A stretch of DNA of 9,154 nucleotides from CAJCIY01 sp036379355 (GCA_036379355.1 DASVGV010000110.1:1-9154); one strand, 5' to 3'. Shown: positions 1 to 6,531, numbered from the stretch's first letter. Notes: generated by a model from the sequence alone, not told the origin. Translations and numbers: made by a program.

Positions 1-54
1 CTGGCCGTCGAGGTTGAGGGTCATGCCGTTCTTGAGGTCGTTCGTCGTTGCCAC
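1..54 (-). CDS. efp: Elongation factor P, N-terminal 18 codons only (cut by window edge)
   Basis: The minus strand from 54 down to the window edge reads GTG GCA ACG ACG AAC GAC, giving M-A-T-T-N-D-L-K-N-G-M-T-L-N-L-D-G-Q. This closely matches the usual start of actinobacterial elongation factor P. EF-P binds the ribosome beside the P site and relieves stalling at consecutive prolines. The visible part is the beginning of the N-terminal KOW-like domain; the modified-loop residue and the two OB domains lie outside the window. The GTG start is 21 bp after the stop of the upstream exporter gene. It is preceded either by a weak AGGA ribosome binding site or by a -10-like box placed for a leaderless transcript. 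The identification rests on only 18 residues but the match is specific. Confidence 0.88.
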   Translation of the reverse strand, partial: MATTNDLKNGMTLNLDGQ

Positions 55-67
55 GCGGGCGATCCTA
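55..67 (-). promoter_or_regulatory. Possible efp start signal: -10-like TAGGAT or AGGA ribosome binding site
   Basis: Reading toward efp, the bases are TAGGAT, then seven bases, then the GTG start. TAGGAT fits the TANNNT actinobacterial -10 pattern, and the GTG falls where transcription would begin. That would make the mRNA leaderless. The same bases contain AGGA 8 nt before the start, which could act as a weak Shine-Dalgarno site in a read-through transcript from the exporter. I see no good -35 at 17 bp spacing (GCCGAA at 85-90), so the promoter reading is tentative. Confidence 0.35.
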
Positions 68-75
68 CCGGCGGG

Positions 76-1416
76 TCAGCCCGCTTCGGCCGTCTCGAGC
101 TCCGCCTCGGCCGTCGCCGCGGTCTCGGGGACGGGGGTGGCGACGCGATCGGCGCCGGCGAGGTGCCGTACGGCCACGGCGCCTACGCACGCGGCGGCGC
201 CCGCAGCCGCGGCGCCGAGGCCGAGGCCCCAGCGCCCGCCGGCGTACTCGGCCACGGCTCCGACGACCGGTCCTCCGATCGGGGTCGAGCCCAGGAACGC
301 CACGGCGTACAGCGCCATCACTCGGCCGCGCATCTGCGGGGCGGCCTGCAGCTGGAGCGTGGAGTTCCCGATCGCCATGAACGAGATGCTCGCGGCGCCG
401 ACGAACAGCAGCGCTACCAGCTCGAGCGGGACGGTCGGCGCCACGGCGGCCAGTCCGATGAAGACCGCGAAGACAGCGGCCATCACGGCCATCGGGCGCG
501 TCCCCGTCTTCCCGCGGCCGGCAGTGACCAGCCCACCTGCGACGGCACCGAGCCCCATCGCGGAGGTCATGAAGCCGTAGGTGCTGGCACCTCCGTGCAG
601 GACGCTCTTCGCGACAATCGGCAGCGTGACGGTGAACTCGTAGGACAGGCAGCCGATCATCGCCATCATCAGCAACGGTACGAGGAGGGCGGGGGTACGC
701 CGCACGTAGGCGATCCCCTCCCGCAGCTGGCCCTTCGCCCGCGCCGTGGGCGTCGACGGCTGCAGCTGAGCAGCATCCATCGTGACCAGCGAGTAGACGA
801 CTGCGGCGAAGCTGGCGGCGTTGACCAGGAAGCACACGCCGGTGCCAACGGTTCCGATGAGGATGCCGGCCACGGACGGGCCGACGATGCGGGCCGCGTT
901 CACGAGCACCGAGTTCAGCGTGACCGCGTTGCGCAAGTCACGCGGGCCCACCATCTCCAGGACGAACGACTGCCGGGCCGGGTTCTCGAAGGTGGTGTTG
1001 AGGCCGAGCAGCCCGGCCAGGACGAAGATCTCGGCCACGGTCACCACGTGCGTGACGGTCAGCAGGCCCAGAATCAGCGCGAGCACGCCCATCATCGACT
1101 GCAGCGCCACCATGAGCCGGCGCTTGTCGACCCGGTCCGCGACGACACCGCCGTACGGGCCGAGCAGCAGGATGGGCAGCGTCTGGGCCGCGACGAGTGC
1201 GCCGACCAGAGTCCCGGAGTGGGTCAGCTCCAGCACCAGCCAGGTCTGCGCCACACGCTGCATCCACGTGCCGACCAGGCTGATCGACTGACCGGCGACG
1301 TAGCGCCGGTAGTTGGGGATCGCGAGGGCGGAGAAGGTCTTCGTGGCAGCCGGGTCGAAATGGCGCCGGCGCTCCGGCGGCGCGCCAGCCGGGTCGGGCG
1401 CGCTCGCGGTCGGCAC
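76..1416 (-). CDS. MFS exporter of the EntS-like (MFS_3) family, second tandem copy
   Basis: This is an integral membrane transporter, probably a proton-driven exporter of small molecules; the substrate is unknown. It has 446 residues from the chosen GTG at 1414-1416, a usual length for 12-helix MFS proteins. The N-terminal cytoplasmic stretch ends in FDPAATKTFSALAIPNYRRY, followed by the first helix (AGQSISLVGTWMQ) typical of the MFS_3/EntS group. The motif-A loop GVVADRVDKRR follows at about residues 90-100, and an ENPARQSFVLEMV loop leads into the next helices. The GTG is preferred because GGAGG lies 6 nt upstream (1423-1427). An in-frame ATG at 1444-1446 lies at the edge of the putative operator and lacks such a site. 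The protein is about three-quarters identical by eye to its upstream neighbour, including the last residues (ETAEAG versus ERAEVG). Its own operator-like 18-mer lies 30 bp before the start, so it may be transcribed separately under the MarR protein. efp follows after 21 bp. Confidence 0.9.
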   Translation of the reverse strand: MPTASAPDPAGAPPERRRHFDPAATKTFSALAIPNYRRYVAGQSISLVGTWMQRVAQTWLVLELTHSGTLVGALVAAQTLPILLLGPYGGVVADRVDKRRLMVALQSMMGVLALILGLLTVTHVVTVAEIFVLAGLLGLNTTFENPARQSFVLEMVGPRDLRNAVTLNSVLVNAARIVGPSVAGILIGTVGTGVCFLVNAASFAAVVYSLVTMDAAQLQPSTPTARAKGQLREGIAYVRRTPALLVPLLMMAMIGCLSYEFTVTLPIVAKSVLHGGASTYGFMTSAMGLGAVAGGLVTAGRGKTGTRPMAVMAAVFAVFIGLAAVAPTVPLELVALLFVGAASISFMAIGNSTLQLQAAPQMRGRVMALYAVAFLGSTPIGGPVVGAVAEYAGGRWGLGLGAAAAGAAACVGAVAVRHLAGADRVATPVPETAATAEAELETAEAG

Positions 1417-1422
1417 TGGCGA

Positions 1423-1427
1423 CCTCC
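1423..1427 (-). promoter_or_regulatory. Ribosome binding site GGAGG that decides the start of the second exporter
   Basis: GGAGG on the minus strand is followed by TCGCCA and then GTG at 1416. This ideal spacing favours the GTG over the ATG 30 bp upstream, which would place translation initiation at the edge of the operator-like repeat. Confidence 0.7.
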
Positions 1428-1446
1428 GTGCACTCGTCCGGATCAT

Positions 1447-1464
1447 TGCCTATCGGCAAGCATA
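1447..1464 (-). promoter_or_regulatory. Putative MarR operator, copy 2, in the leader of the second exporter
   Basis: The minus strand reads TATGCTTGCCGATAGGCA, identical over 18 bp to the copy before marR. With the next base, this copy contains a perfect inverted repeat TTGCC-GATA-GGCAA (1446-1459). E. coli MarR sites are built on the same TTGCC/GGCAA half-sites but with a shorter centre. TATGCT (1459-1464) fits a TANNNT -10 box, so a bound dimer would cover the -10 and the likely start of transcription. No clear -35 is visible. That this is an operator is inferred from the repeat, its symmetry and its position; binding is not shown. Confidence 0.65.
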
Positions 1465-1493
1465 TACCCGGCAGGCGCGCACGAGCGGTCGGA

Positions 1494-2810
1494 TCAGCCC
1501 ACCTCGGCCCGCTCCAGCTGCGGCTCGGCGGTCTCCGGCGTCTCGGGTACGCGGTTTCCCAGCCGCCGGCCTGGCCGCATGTGCCGCAGGGCGACGGCGC
1601 CGAGCAGGGTGGCCACTGCGCATGCGACGGCGCCCACGCCCAGCCCGTACCGGCCGCCGAGGTGCTCGCAGACGGCGCCGATGATGGGACCACCGATCGG
1701 GGTGGAGCCCAGGAAGGCCACCGCCCACAGGGAGATGACCCGCCCGCGCATCTGCGGGTCCGCGGCCAGCTGGAGCGTCGAGTTGCCGATCGACAGGAAC
1801 GAGACGCTGGCCGCACCGACCAGCAGCAGGGCGATCAGCTCCCAGGTGAGGTTCGGGGCGAGCGCAGCCAGCGCGACGAACAGGGTGAAGGCGCCTGCGG
1901 TCAGGACCATCGGGCGCATGCCCGTCTTGCCGCGCCCTGCCGTCACCAGGCCGCCGACGACCGCGCCCACGCCCATGGCGGCGGTCAGGAACCCGAAGGT
2001 CGCCGCGTCGCCGTGCAGGACCTGCTTGGCAAAGACCGGGAGGGTGACGGAGAACTCGTAGGTCAGGCAGCCGACCAGCGCCATCATCAGCAGCGGTACG
2101 AGCAGTGCCGGCGTGCGCCGGACATAGGAGAACCCTTCGCGCAGCTGGCCCTTCGCCCGCCCGGTGGGAGTGGTCGGGGCCAGGGCGGCCTTGTCCATCG
2201 TGCACAGGGAGTAGACGACGGCGCCGAAGCTCACGCCGTTGATCAGGAAGCACGGGCCGGCGCCGACCGTCGCGATCAGAATCCCGGCGGCGGCGGGACC
2301 GACCGCGCGCGCGGCGTTCACCAGCACCGAGTTCAGGGTGACCGCGTTGCGCAGGTCGCGCGGGCCGACCATCTCGAGCACGAACGCCTGCCGGGCCGGG
2401 TTCTCGAAGCAGTTGTTGAGCCCCAGGAGGAATGCCAGGACGAAGATCTCTGCGACGGTGACCACATGGGTGACGGTGAGGACCCCGAGGACGAGCGCGA
2501 GCACGCCCATCGTCGACTGGAGCGCGACCATGAGCCGGCGCTTGTCGACCCGGTCGGCGATGACGCCGCCGTACGGACCGAGCAGCAGCACCGGCAGGGT
2601 CTGCGCGGCGACGAGGGACCCGACGAGGGTGCCTGATCCGGTCAGCTGCAGGACCAGCCAGACCTGCGCGATCGACTGCATCCATGTCCCCACCAGGCTG
2701 ATCGCCTGGCCAGAGATGTACCTGCGGTAGTTGGGGATCGCGAGGGCGGAGAACGTCTTGCTGGCCGCGGGATCGAAGCGGCGGCGCACGGGTTGCGCGG
2801 TAGCAGTCAT
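1494..2810 (-). CDS. MFS exporter of the EntS-like (MFS_3) family, first copy, coupled to marR
   Basis: This is a 438-residue multi-helix transporter of the MFS_3 group, which includes the enterobactin exporter EntS and many actinobacterial drug or metabolite exporters. After a short basic N-terminus (MTATAQPVRRRFDP) comes the first helix (ISGQAISLVGTWMQ). The motif-A loop GVIADRVDKRR is at about residues 82-92. A GRAKGQLREGFSYVRRTP segment forms the central cytoplasmic loop between the two helix bundles. The PQMRGRVISLWAVAFLGSTPIGGP region near residues 350-375 is typical of the family. The start codon ATG (2808-2810) overlaps the marR stop in ATGA, so translation is coupled and the pair should share one mRNA. 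It is very similar to the next gene along its whole length, which indicates tandem duplication. The exported compound cannot be deduced; a toxic or signalling molecule sensed by the MarR protein is the usual arrangement. Confidence 0.92.
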   Translation of the reverse strand: MTATAQPVRRRFDPAASKTFSALAIPNYRRYISGQAISLVGTWMQSIAQVWLVLQLTGSGTLVGSLVAAQTLPVLLLGPYGGVIADRVDKRRLMVALQSTMGVLALVLGVLTVTHVVTVAEIFVLAFLLGLNNCFENPARQAFVLEMVGPRDLRNAVTLNSVLVNAARAVGPAAAGILIATVGAGPCFLINGVSFGAVVYSLCTMDKAALAPTTPTGRAKGQLREGFSYVRRTPALLVPLLMMALVGCLTYEFSVTLPVFAKQVLHGDAATFGFLTAAMGVGAVVGGLVTAGRGKTGMRPMVLTAGAFTLFVALAALAPNLTWELIALLLVGAASVSFLSIGNSTLQLAADPQMRGRVISLWAVAFLGSTPIGGPIIGAVCEHLGGRYGLGVGAVACAVATLLGAVALRHMRPGRRLGNRVPETPETAEPQLERAEVG

Positions 2811-3259
2811 GCCCGCCTGTCCTGCAGGGCCGTGCCCAGCTCCTCGAGGGCCGGAATGGCGGCGGACAGCGCGCGCACGTGCTCGTCGTCGAGATCGACG
2901 AGCACGGCCGCCAGCGCCTCGGTGCGCTGCTGGCGGATGCGGTCGTGCCGGCGGCGGCCCGCGGCGGTGGCGTTCACGACCACGACGCGTGCGTCATCAG
3001 GATCGGCGGCGCGGGTCAAGAGCCCGTCCGCGTCGAGCTTGGCGACGATCCTCGAGAGCATGGTGGGATTGACGTCTTCGGCGGCAGCCAGGTCCGCGAG
3101 CTTCACCGGCCCTTCCCGTACCACCGCCGACAGCACCGACAGCTGCGTCGAGGTCATCCCCTGCCCCGCGGGCACCGTCCGCAGCCGCCGAGACACCCGC
3201 GCGACGGCCAGCCGCAGGCGCGCGACCTGATCGAGGTCGAGTGCGGTGGCAGTGGGCAT
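2807..3259 (-). CDS. MarR-family winged helix-turn-helix transcriptional regulator
   Basis: The product is 150 residues, the normal size for a MarR-family dimer. Residues 10-30 form the first dimerisation helix (DQVARLRLAVARVSRRLR). The DNA-binding part spans about 35-100: MTSTQLSVLSAVVREGPVKLADLAAAEDV, a recognition helix NPTMLSRIVAKLDADGLL (64-81), and the wing with the family-typical DPDDAR at 86-91. The rest is helical and closes the dimer. The ATG at 3257-3259 was chosen because GGAGG lies 5 nt before it. A longer reading from a TTG at 3305-3307 would start inside the operator. Such proteins usually repress their own operon and release DNA on binding a small phenolic or other lipophilic ligand. 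The operator-like repeat upstream and the coupled exporter fit an autoregulated efflux unit. No cysteine pair suggests redox sensing. The ligand is unknown. Confidence 0.93.
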   Translation of the reverse strand: MPTATALDLDQVARLRLAVARVSRRLRTVPAGQGMTSTQLSVLSAVVREGPVKLADLAAAEDVNPTMLSRIVAKLDADGLLTRAADPDDARVVVVNATAAGRRRHDRIRQQRTEALAAVLVDLDDEHVRALSAAIPALEELGTALQDRRA

Positions 3260-3264
3260 GCCCG

Positions 3265-3269
3265 CCTCC
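3265..3269 (-). promoter_or_regulatory. Ribosome binding site GGAGG of marR
   Basis: GGAGG followed by CGGGC and then ATG at 3259 sets the marR start. The transcript leader from the putative operator to the start is about 35 nt. Confidence 0.75.
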
Positions 3270-3294
3270 GTCCGTACGTTGCTCCGCAGATATA

Positions 3295-3312
3295 TGCCTA
3301 TCGGCAAGCATA
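3295..3312 (-). promoter_or_regulatory. Putative MarR operator, copy 1, upstream of marR
   Basis: The minus strand reads TATGCTTGCCGATAGGCA, the same 18 bp as the copy at 1447-1464. Here the inner arms are TGCC-GATA-GGCA. A second, offset inverted repeat, TATGC...GCATA on the plus strand at 3293-3312, overlaps it. TATGCT (3307-3312) or TATATC (3289-3294) could serve as the -10; neither has a good -35. An 11-bp palindrome CTCTCCGAGAG adjoins it at 3313-3323. The site lies in the 88-bp gap between aroQ and marR, where a promoter for the efflux operon would be expected. Autorepression by the MarR protein is inferred. Confidence 0.65.
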
Positions 3313-3347
3313 CTCTCCGAGAGCCCCGCCGTGCTGTGGCGTATCTC

Positions 3348-3764
3348 TCAGTGCGCGAGGGCGCGCAGCGCGAGGCGGTACGAGTCGAGCCCGAACCCGG
3401 CGACGAGGCCGACCGCGAGCCCTGCCGTGTAGGAGGTGTGCCGGAACTCCTCGCGAGCCAGGGGGTTCGACAGGTGCACCTCGACGAGCGGCACGGTCAG
3501 CAGGGCGGCGGCGTCGCGCACGGCGACGCTCGTATGGGTCCATGCGGCCGGGTTGAGCACCACGGCGTCGGCGTCGCAGTCACGCAACCAGCCCAGCATC
3601 TCCGCCTCGACGTCGGTCTGGCGGACCTCCACCGTCTGCCCGAGCTCGCGCGCCGTCTCCTGGCACGCGGCGACGAGGTCCGAGTAGGTGGCACTGCCGT
3701 AGACCTCGGGTTCGCGGCGCCCCAGCGCGCCGAGATTCGGGCCGTTCAGGACCAGGACTCTCAC
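3348..3764 (-). CDS. aroQ: 3-dehydroquinate dehydratase, type II
   Basis: This cytoplasmic enzyme converts 3-dehydroquinate to 3-dehydroshikimate, the third shikimate-pathway step. The 138-residue length is normal for the small dodecameric type II enzyme, which is unrelated to type I AroD. The N-terminus reads LNGPNLGALGRREPEVYG. It supplies Asn10, the catalytic Arg17 and catalytic Tyr22. LNPAAWTHTSVAVRDA carries Asn71, and VEVHLSN carries the catalytic His97, followed by the substrate-binding REEFR segment. All key residues are present. The GTG start at 3762-3764 overlaps the aroB stop in GTGA and follows a strong GAGGAGGT site 6 nt upstream. It is the last gene of the aro block. After its TGA comes the regulatory gap before marR, and no clear terminator is visible there. 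Confidence 0.96.
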   Translation of the reverse strand: MRVLVLNGPNLGALGRREPEVYGSATYSDLVAACQETARELGQTVEVRQTDVEAEMLGWLRDCDADAVVLNPAAWTHTSVAVRDAAALLTVPLVEVHLSNPLAREEFRHTSYTAGLAVGLVAGFGLDSYRLALRALAH

Positions 3765-4822
3765 CGGCAGACCTCCTCGTACGCACGCCGCAGCAGGTCC
3801 TCGTCCGGGCCCTCGAGCAGACCGGGGGCGGCGATGCCGTCCAGCACGACGAATCGCAAGGTGCTCCCGCGTGCCTTCTTGTCGATGCTCATCGTCGCGC
3901 GCAGATCCGGCCAGGCCGCCGCGTCGTACGTCGTCGGCAGGCCGACCGCCGTCAGCAGTTCACGGTGACGGGTCAGCACGTCGGCGGTCAGCCGCCCGGC
4001 GGCGTGCGCGAGGGCGGCGGCGTAGACCATGCCGACGGCGACGGCGTCCCCGTGGCGCCAGCGGTAGTCCTCGCGCCGCTCGATCGCGTGCCCGAGGGTG
4101 TGGCCGTAGTTGAGGATCTCGCGCCGGCCGGCCTCGTGGGCGTCGGACGAGACGACCTGAGCCTTGACGGTCACCGACCGCTCGACCAGCTCCTGCAGGT
4201 GCGCGGCGCCGGTGGGATCGTCCTCGACCAGGTCGAGGATCACCGGGTCGGCGATGAAGCCGGTCTTGACGACCTCGGCGAGGCCGCTGGCCCGCTCGGC
4301 CGGCGGCAGGTCGCCCAGCAGGTCCAGGTCGGCGAGGACGGCGGCCGGCTGGTGGAATGCGCCGACGAGGTTCTTGCCGGCTGGCGTGTTGATGCCGGTC
4401 TTGCCGCCCACGGCGGCGTCGACCATGCCCAGGATCGTCGTCGGCACGTGGACGACGCGCACCCCGCGCAGCCAGGTTGCGGCCGCGAAGCCGGCGGCGT
4501 CGGTCACCGCGCCGCCGCCCAGCGCGACGACGGCGTCGTCGCGCGTCATCGCGAGCTCGCCGGCGGTCTCCCACAACCGGATCGTCTCGGCGATGTCCTT
4601 GGCCCGCTCGCCGTCGGGAAGCTCCGCCAGGCGTACCGAGAGACCTCGGCGGGAGAGCACATCTGCGGCGCTGTGGGCCCGCTCGGTCAGGGCCGGCGCA
4701 TGGACGAGCAGCACCCGGGTCGCAGGGCCCAGGTGGTCCGGCATCTCGCCGATTACCCCGTGACCGACGACCACGTCGTACGGATCCGCGCCGGCCGCGG
4801 TGACAGGGATGCGGGTGCTCAC
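3761..4822 (-). CDS. aroB: 3-dehydroquinate synthase
   Basis: This enzyme cyclises DAHP to 3-dehydroquinate, the second shikimate-pathway step, using NAD and a divalent metal. The 353 residues match the family length. The NAD-binding region includes LGGGAVTDAAGFAAATWLRG at about 101-120. PTTILGMVDAAVGGKTGIN at 127-145 carries the substrate- and NAD-contacting lysine (Lys141). The metal ligands are visible: Glu183 in LAEVVKTG, His241 in NYGHTLGHAIE, and His258 in WRHGDAVAVGM. His245 is the likely catalytic histidine. SIDKKARG near 312-319 is the conserved C-terminal substrate-binding stretch. The GTG start overlaps the aroK stop (GTGA), with GAGGTGA just upstream. Nothing appears damaged. Coupling to aroK and aroQ suggests these steps are produced together. 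Confidence 0.97.
   Translation of the reverse strand: MSTRIPVTAAGADPYDVVVGHGVIGEMPDHLGPATRVLLVHAPALTERAHSAADVLSRRGLSVRLAELPDGERAKDIAETIRLWETAGELAMTRDDAVVALGGGAVTDAAGFAAATWLRGVRVVHVPTTILGMVDAAVGGKTGINTPAGKNLVGAFHQPAAVLADLDLLGDLPPAERASGLAEVVKTGFIADPVILDLVEDDPTGAAHLQELVERSVTVKAQVVSSDAHEAGRREILNYGHTLGHAIERREDYRWRHGDAVAVGMVYAAALAHAAGRLTADVLTRHRELLTAVGLPTTYDAAAWPDLRATMSIDKKARGSTLRFVVLDGIAAPGLLEGPDEDLLRRAYEEVCR
3771..3778 (-). promoter_or_regulatory. Strong ribosome binding site GAGGAGGT of aroQ, inside the end of aroB
   Basis: GAGGAGGT is followed by six bases and then GTG. It lies within the last codons of aroB, so aroQ can be translated efficiently in addition to any coupling through the GTGA overlap. 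Confidence 0.7.
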
Positions 4823-5319
4823 GAGATCACCTCGACGACCGCGTCGGCGACGCTCTGCGGGTCCAGGCCGTCGGTCGGGACGACGGCCGTGGCCACCTCG
4901 GCGTACAGGGGGGCGCGCTGGTCGAGCAGCACCTTCAGCTGGGCGCGTGGGTTGAGGGCGAGCACCGGCCTGGCGCGTGCGAAGCCCACCCGTGCCGCGG
5001 CATCGGCGAGGCCGATCTCGAGGTGCACGACCGTCTGACCACGGAGGAGTCGGCGGGTGTCGGGCGAGAGCACCGCTCCCCCACCGAGAGCGAGGACGCC
5101 CGCGTGTTCGGCGAGCGCGGCGCGAACAGCGTCGGACTCGGCCCGACGGAACGCCTCCTCGCCGTCCTCGAGGAACACGTCGGCGACGGACTTGCCGACC
5201 GCCTCCTCGACATCGTGGTCGGTGTCGCGAAACCCGACCCCGAGGCGGGCGGCGACCAGCGCCCCGACGGTGGTCTTGCCCGCGCCCGGCGCCCCGACGA
5301 GGACGACGCGAGGTGCCAT
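4819..5319 (-). CDS. aroK: Shikimate kinase
   Basis: This enzyme phosphorylates shikimate at the 3-hydroxyl with ATP, the fifth pathway step, in the cytoplasm. The 166 residues are typical. The P-loop is GAPGAGKTT at 9-17. The DTDHDVE motif (Asp34 and Asp36 region) binds shikimate and magnesium, and GEEAFRRAE carries the shikimate-contacting Arg58. LGGGAV (78-83) is the glycine-rich substrate loop. RARPVL near 115-120 holds the lid arginine Arg117. RAPLYAEVA gives the conserved Arg135. Its ATG (5317-5319) overlaps the aroC stop by one base (TGATG), so the genes are translationally coupled. It stands alone and is not fused to aroB or aroC as in some lineages. Confidence 0.96.
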   Translation of the reverse strand: MAPRVVLVGAPGAGKTTVGALVAARLGVGFRDTDHDVEEAVGKSVADVFLEDGEEAFRRAESDAVRAALAEHAGVLALGGGAVLSPDTRRLLRGQTVVHLEIGLADAAARVGFARARPVLALNPRAQLKVLLDQRAPLYAEVATAVVPTDGLDPQSVADAVVEVIS

Positions 5320-6497
5320 CAGCGGATCACGAGGGCGTCGAGGTACGCGGTGAGGTTGCGCGCGGTCTCCGCGACGCTGTCGCCGCCGAACTTCTCGACC
5401 ATCGCGTCGGCGAGGACTAGGGCGACCATCGCTTCGGCGACCACGCCGGCAGCGGGAACGGCACAGACGTCGGAGCGCTGGTTGATGGCGACCGCGGGCT
5501 CCCCCGTCGCGACGTCGACGGTGGCCAGTGCACGGGGAACCGTCGAGATGGGCTTCATCGCGGCCCGTACCCGCAGGACCTCACCGGTGGACATGCCACC
5601 CTCGGTGCCCCCGGCGCGGCCGGTCACCCGGCGCAGGCGGCCGTCCTCCGCCACGATCTCGTCGTGCGCCGCGCTCCCCCGCCGCGCGGCCGTCGCGAAG
5701 CCGTCCCCGACCTCGACGCCCTTGATGGCCTGGATGCCGAGCAGAGCCGCGCCGAGGCGGGCGTCGAGTCGACGGTCCCAATGGGCATGGCTGCCGAGAC
5801 CGGGCGGCAGGCCGTACGCCAGGACCTCGACCACGCCGCCGAGGGTGTCGCCGTCCTTCTTGGCCGCGTCGACCTCGCTCACCATGGCCGCCGACACGTC
5901 CGGGTCGAACGCGCGGACCGGTGACGCGTCGATCGCGGCGAGGTCTGTCGGAACCGGCAGCGAGCCCTCGGCCGTCGCGACCGAGCCGATGCGCACCACG
6001 TGGCTGAGCACCTCGATGCCACCGGCCTGGCGGAGGAACTCGCGGACCACCGCACCGAGGGCCACGCGCGCGGCGGTCTCGCGGGCCGAGGAGCGCTCGA
6101 GGACCGGACGGGCGTCATCGAACCCGTACTTCTGCATGCCGACCAGGTCGGCGTGCCCGGGCCGGGGTCGGGTCAGCGGGGCGTTTCGGGCCTGCTGGGC
6201 CAGAACGTCGGCGTCCACCGGGTCGGCGGCCATGACCGCCTCCCACTTGGGCCATTCGGTGTTCGCCACCTGCACGGCCACCGGACCGGCGAGCGTGCGC
6301 CCGTGCCGCACACCGCCGACGAAGGTGACCACGTCACGCTCGAAGGACATCCGCGCACCGCGGCCGTACCCGAGGCGCCTGCGCGCCAAGGCGTCGGACA
6401 CGATGTCCGTGGTCACCGCGACGCCCGACGGCAGCCCGTCCAGGACGCCGACGAGCGATGGTCCGTGGGACTCGCCCGCCGTCAGCCACCGCAGCAC
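5319..6497 (-). CDS. aroC: Chorismate synthase
   Basis: This enzyme makes chorismate from EPSP, the last shikimate-pathway step, using reduced FMN. It has 392 residues from the GTG at 6495-6497. That start gives the standard N-terminus MLRWLTAGESHGP. The reading frame stays open up to 6605, but the extra residues are low-quality arginine/serine sequence overlapping the previous gene. Signatures in order are GESHGP with catalytic His11, RRLGYGRGARM (40-50), TRPRPGHADL with the second catalytic His115, SARET (137-141), RAGGTEGGMSTG (294-305) and RSDVCAVPA (341-349) with the conserved Asp343. The family is thus complete and apparently active. A modest AGAGGA site lies upstream. It begins 34 bp after the PilP-like gene, so the aro genes may be read through from the pilus genes or from a promoter inside that gene. 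No terminator is visible between them. Confidence 0.97.
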   Translation of the reverse strand: MLRWLTAGESHGPSLVGVLDGLPSGVAVTTDIVSDALARRRLGYGRGARMSFERDVVTFVGGVRHGRTLAGPVAVQVANTEWPKWEAVMAADPVDADVLAQQARNAPLTRPRPGHADLVGMQKYGFDDARPVLERSSARETAARVALGAVVREFLRQAGGIEVLSHVVRIGSVATAEGSLPVPTDLAAIDASPVRAFDPDVSAAMVSEVDAAKKDGDTLGGVVEVLAYGLPPGLGSHAHWDRRLDARLGAALLGIQAIKGVEVGDGFATAARRGSAAHDEIVAEDGRLRRVTGRAGGTEGGMSTGEVLRVRAAMKPISTVPRALATVDVATGEPAVAINQRSDVCAVPAAGVVAEAMVALVLADAMVEKFGGDSVAETARNLTAYLDALVIR

Positions 6498-6531
6498 GGC
6501 CGAGATCCTCTCAGAGCCGCGCGCGGACGAC

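Noticed and set aside
1417..1446. ATG at 1444-1446 as the start of the second exporter
   Set aside because: It abuts the operator with no Shine-Dalgarno site, and the nearest -10-like box is too far away for a leaderless start; GTG at 1416 has an ideal site.
163..2061. Long plus-strand open frame opposite both exporters
   Set aside because: Its translation is low-complexity His/Arg/Gly/Asp-rich sequence with no domain, mirrored in a similar frame opposite the first exporter, as expected for a shadow of duplicated genes.
3260..3307. TTG start extending marR by 16 residues
   Set aside because: The TTG is inside the operator-like repeat and lacks a ribosome binding site, while the ATG at 3259 has GGAGG 5 nt upstream.
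3313..3323. CTCTCCGAGAG palindrome as an aroQ terminator
   Set aside because: The centre is a single base, so no stable hairpin forms, and no T-run follows; it may instead belong to the regulatory region.
6517..6526. CCGCGCGCGG palindrome between the PilP-like gene and aroC
   Set aside because: A 10-bp GC-only self-complementary run is expected by chance at this base composition and has no loop or T-tract.
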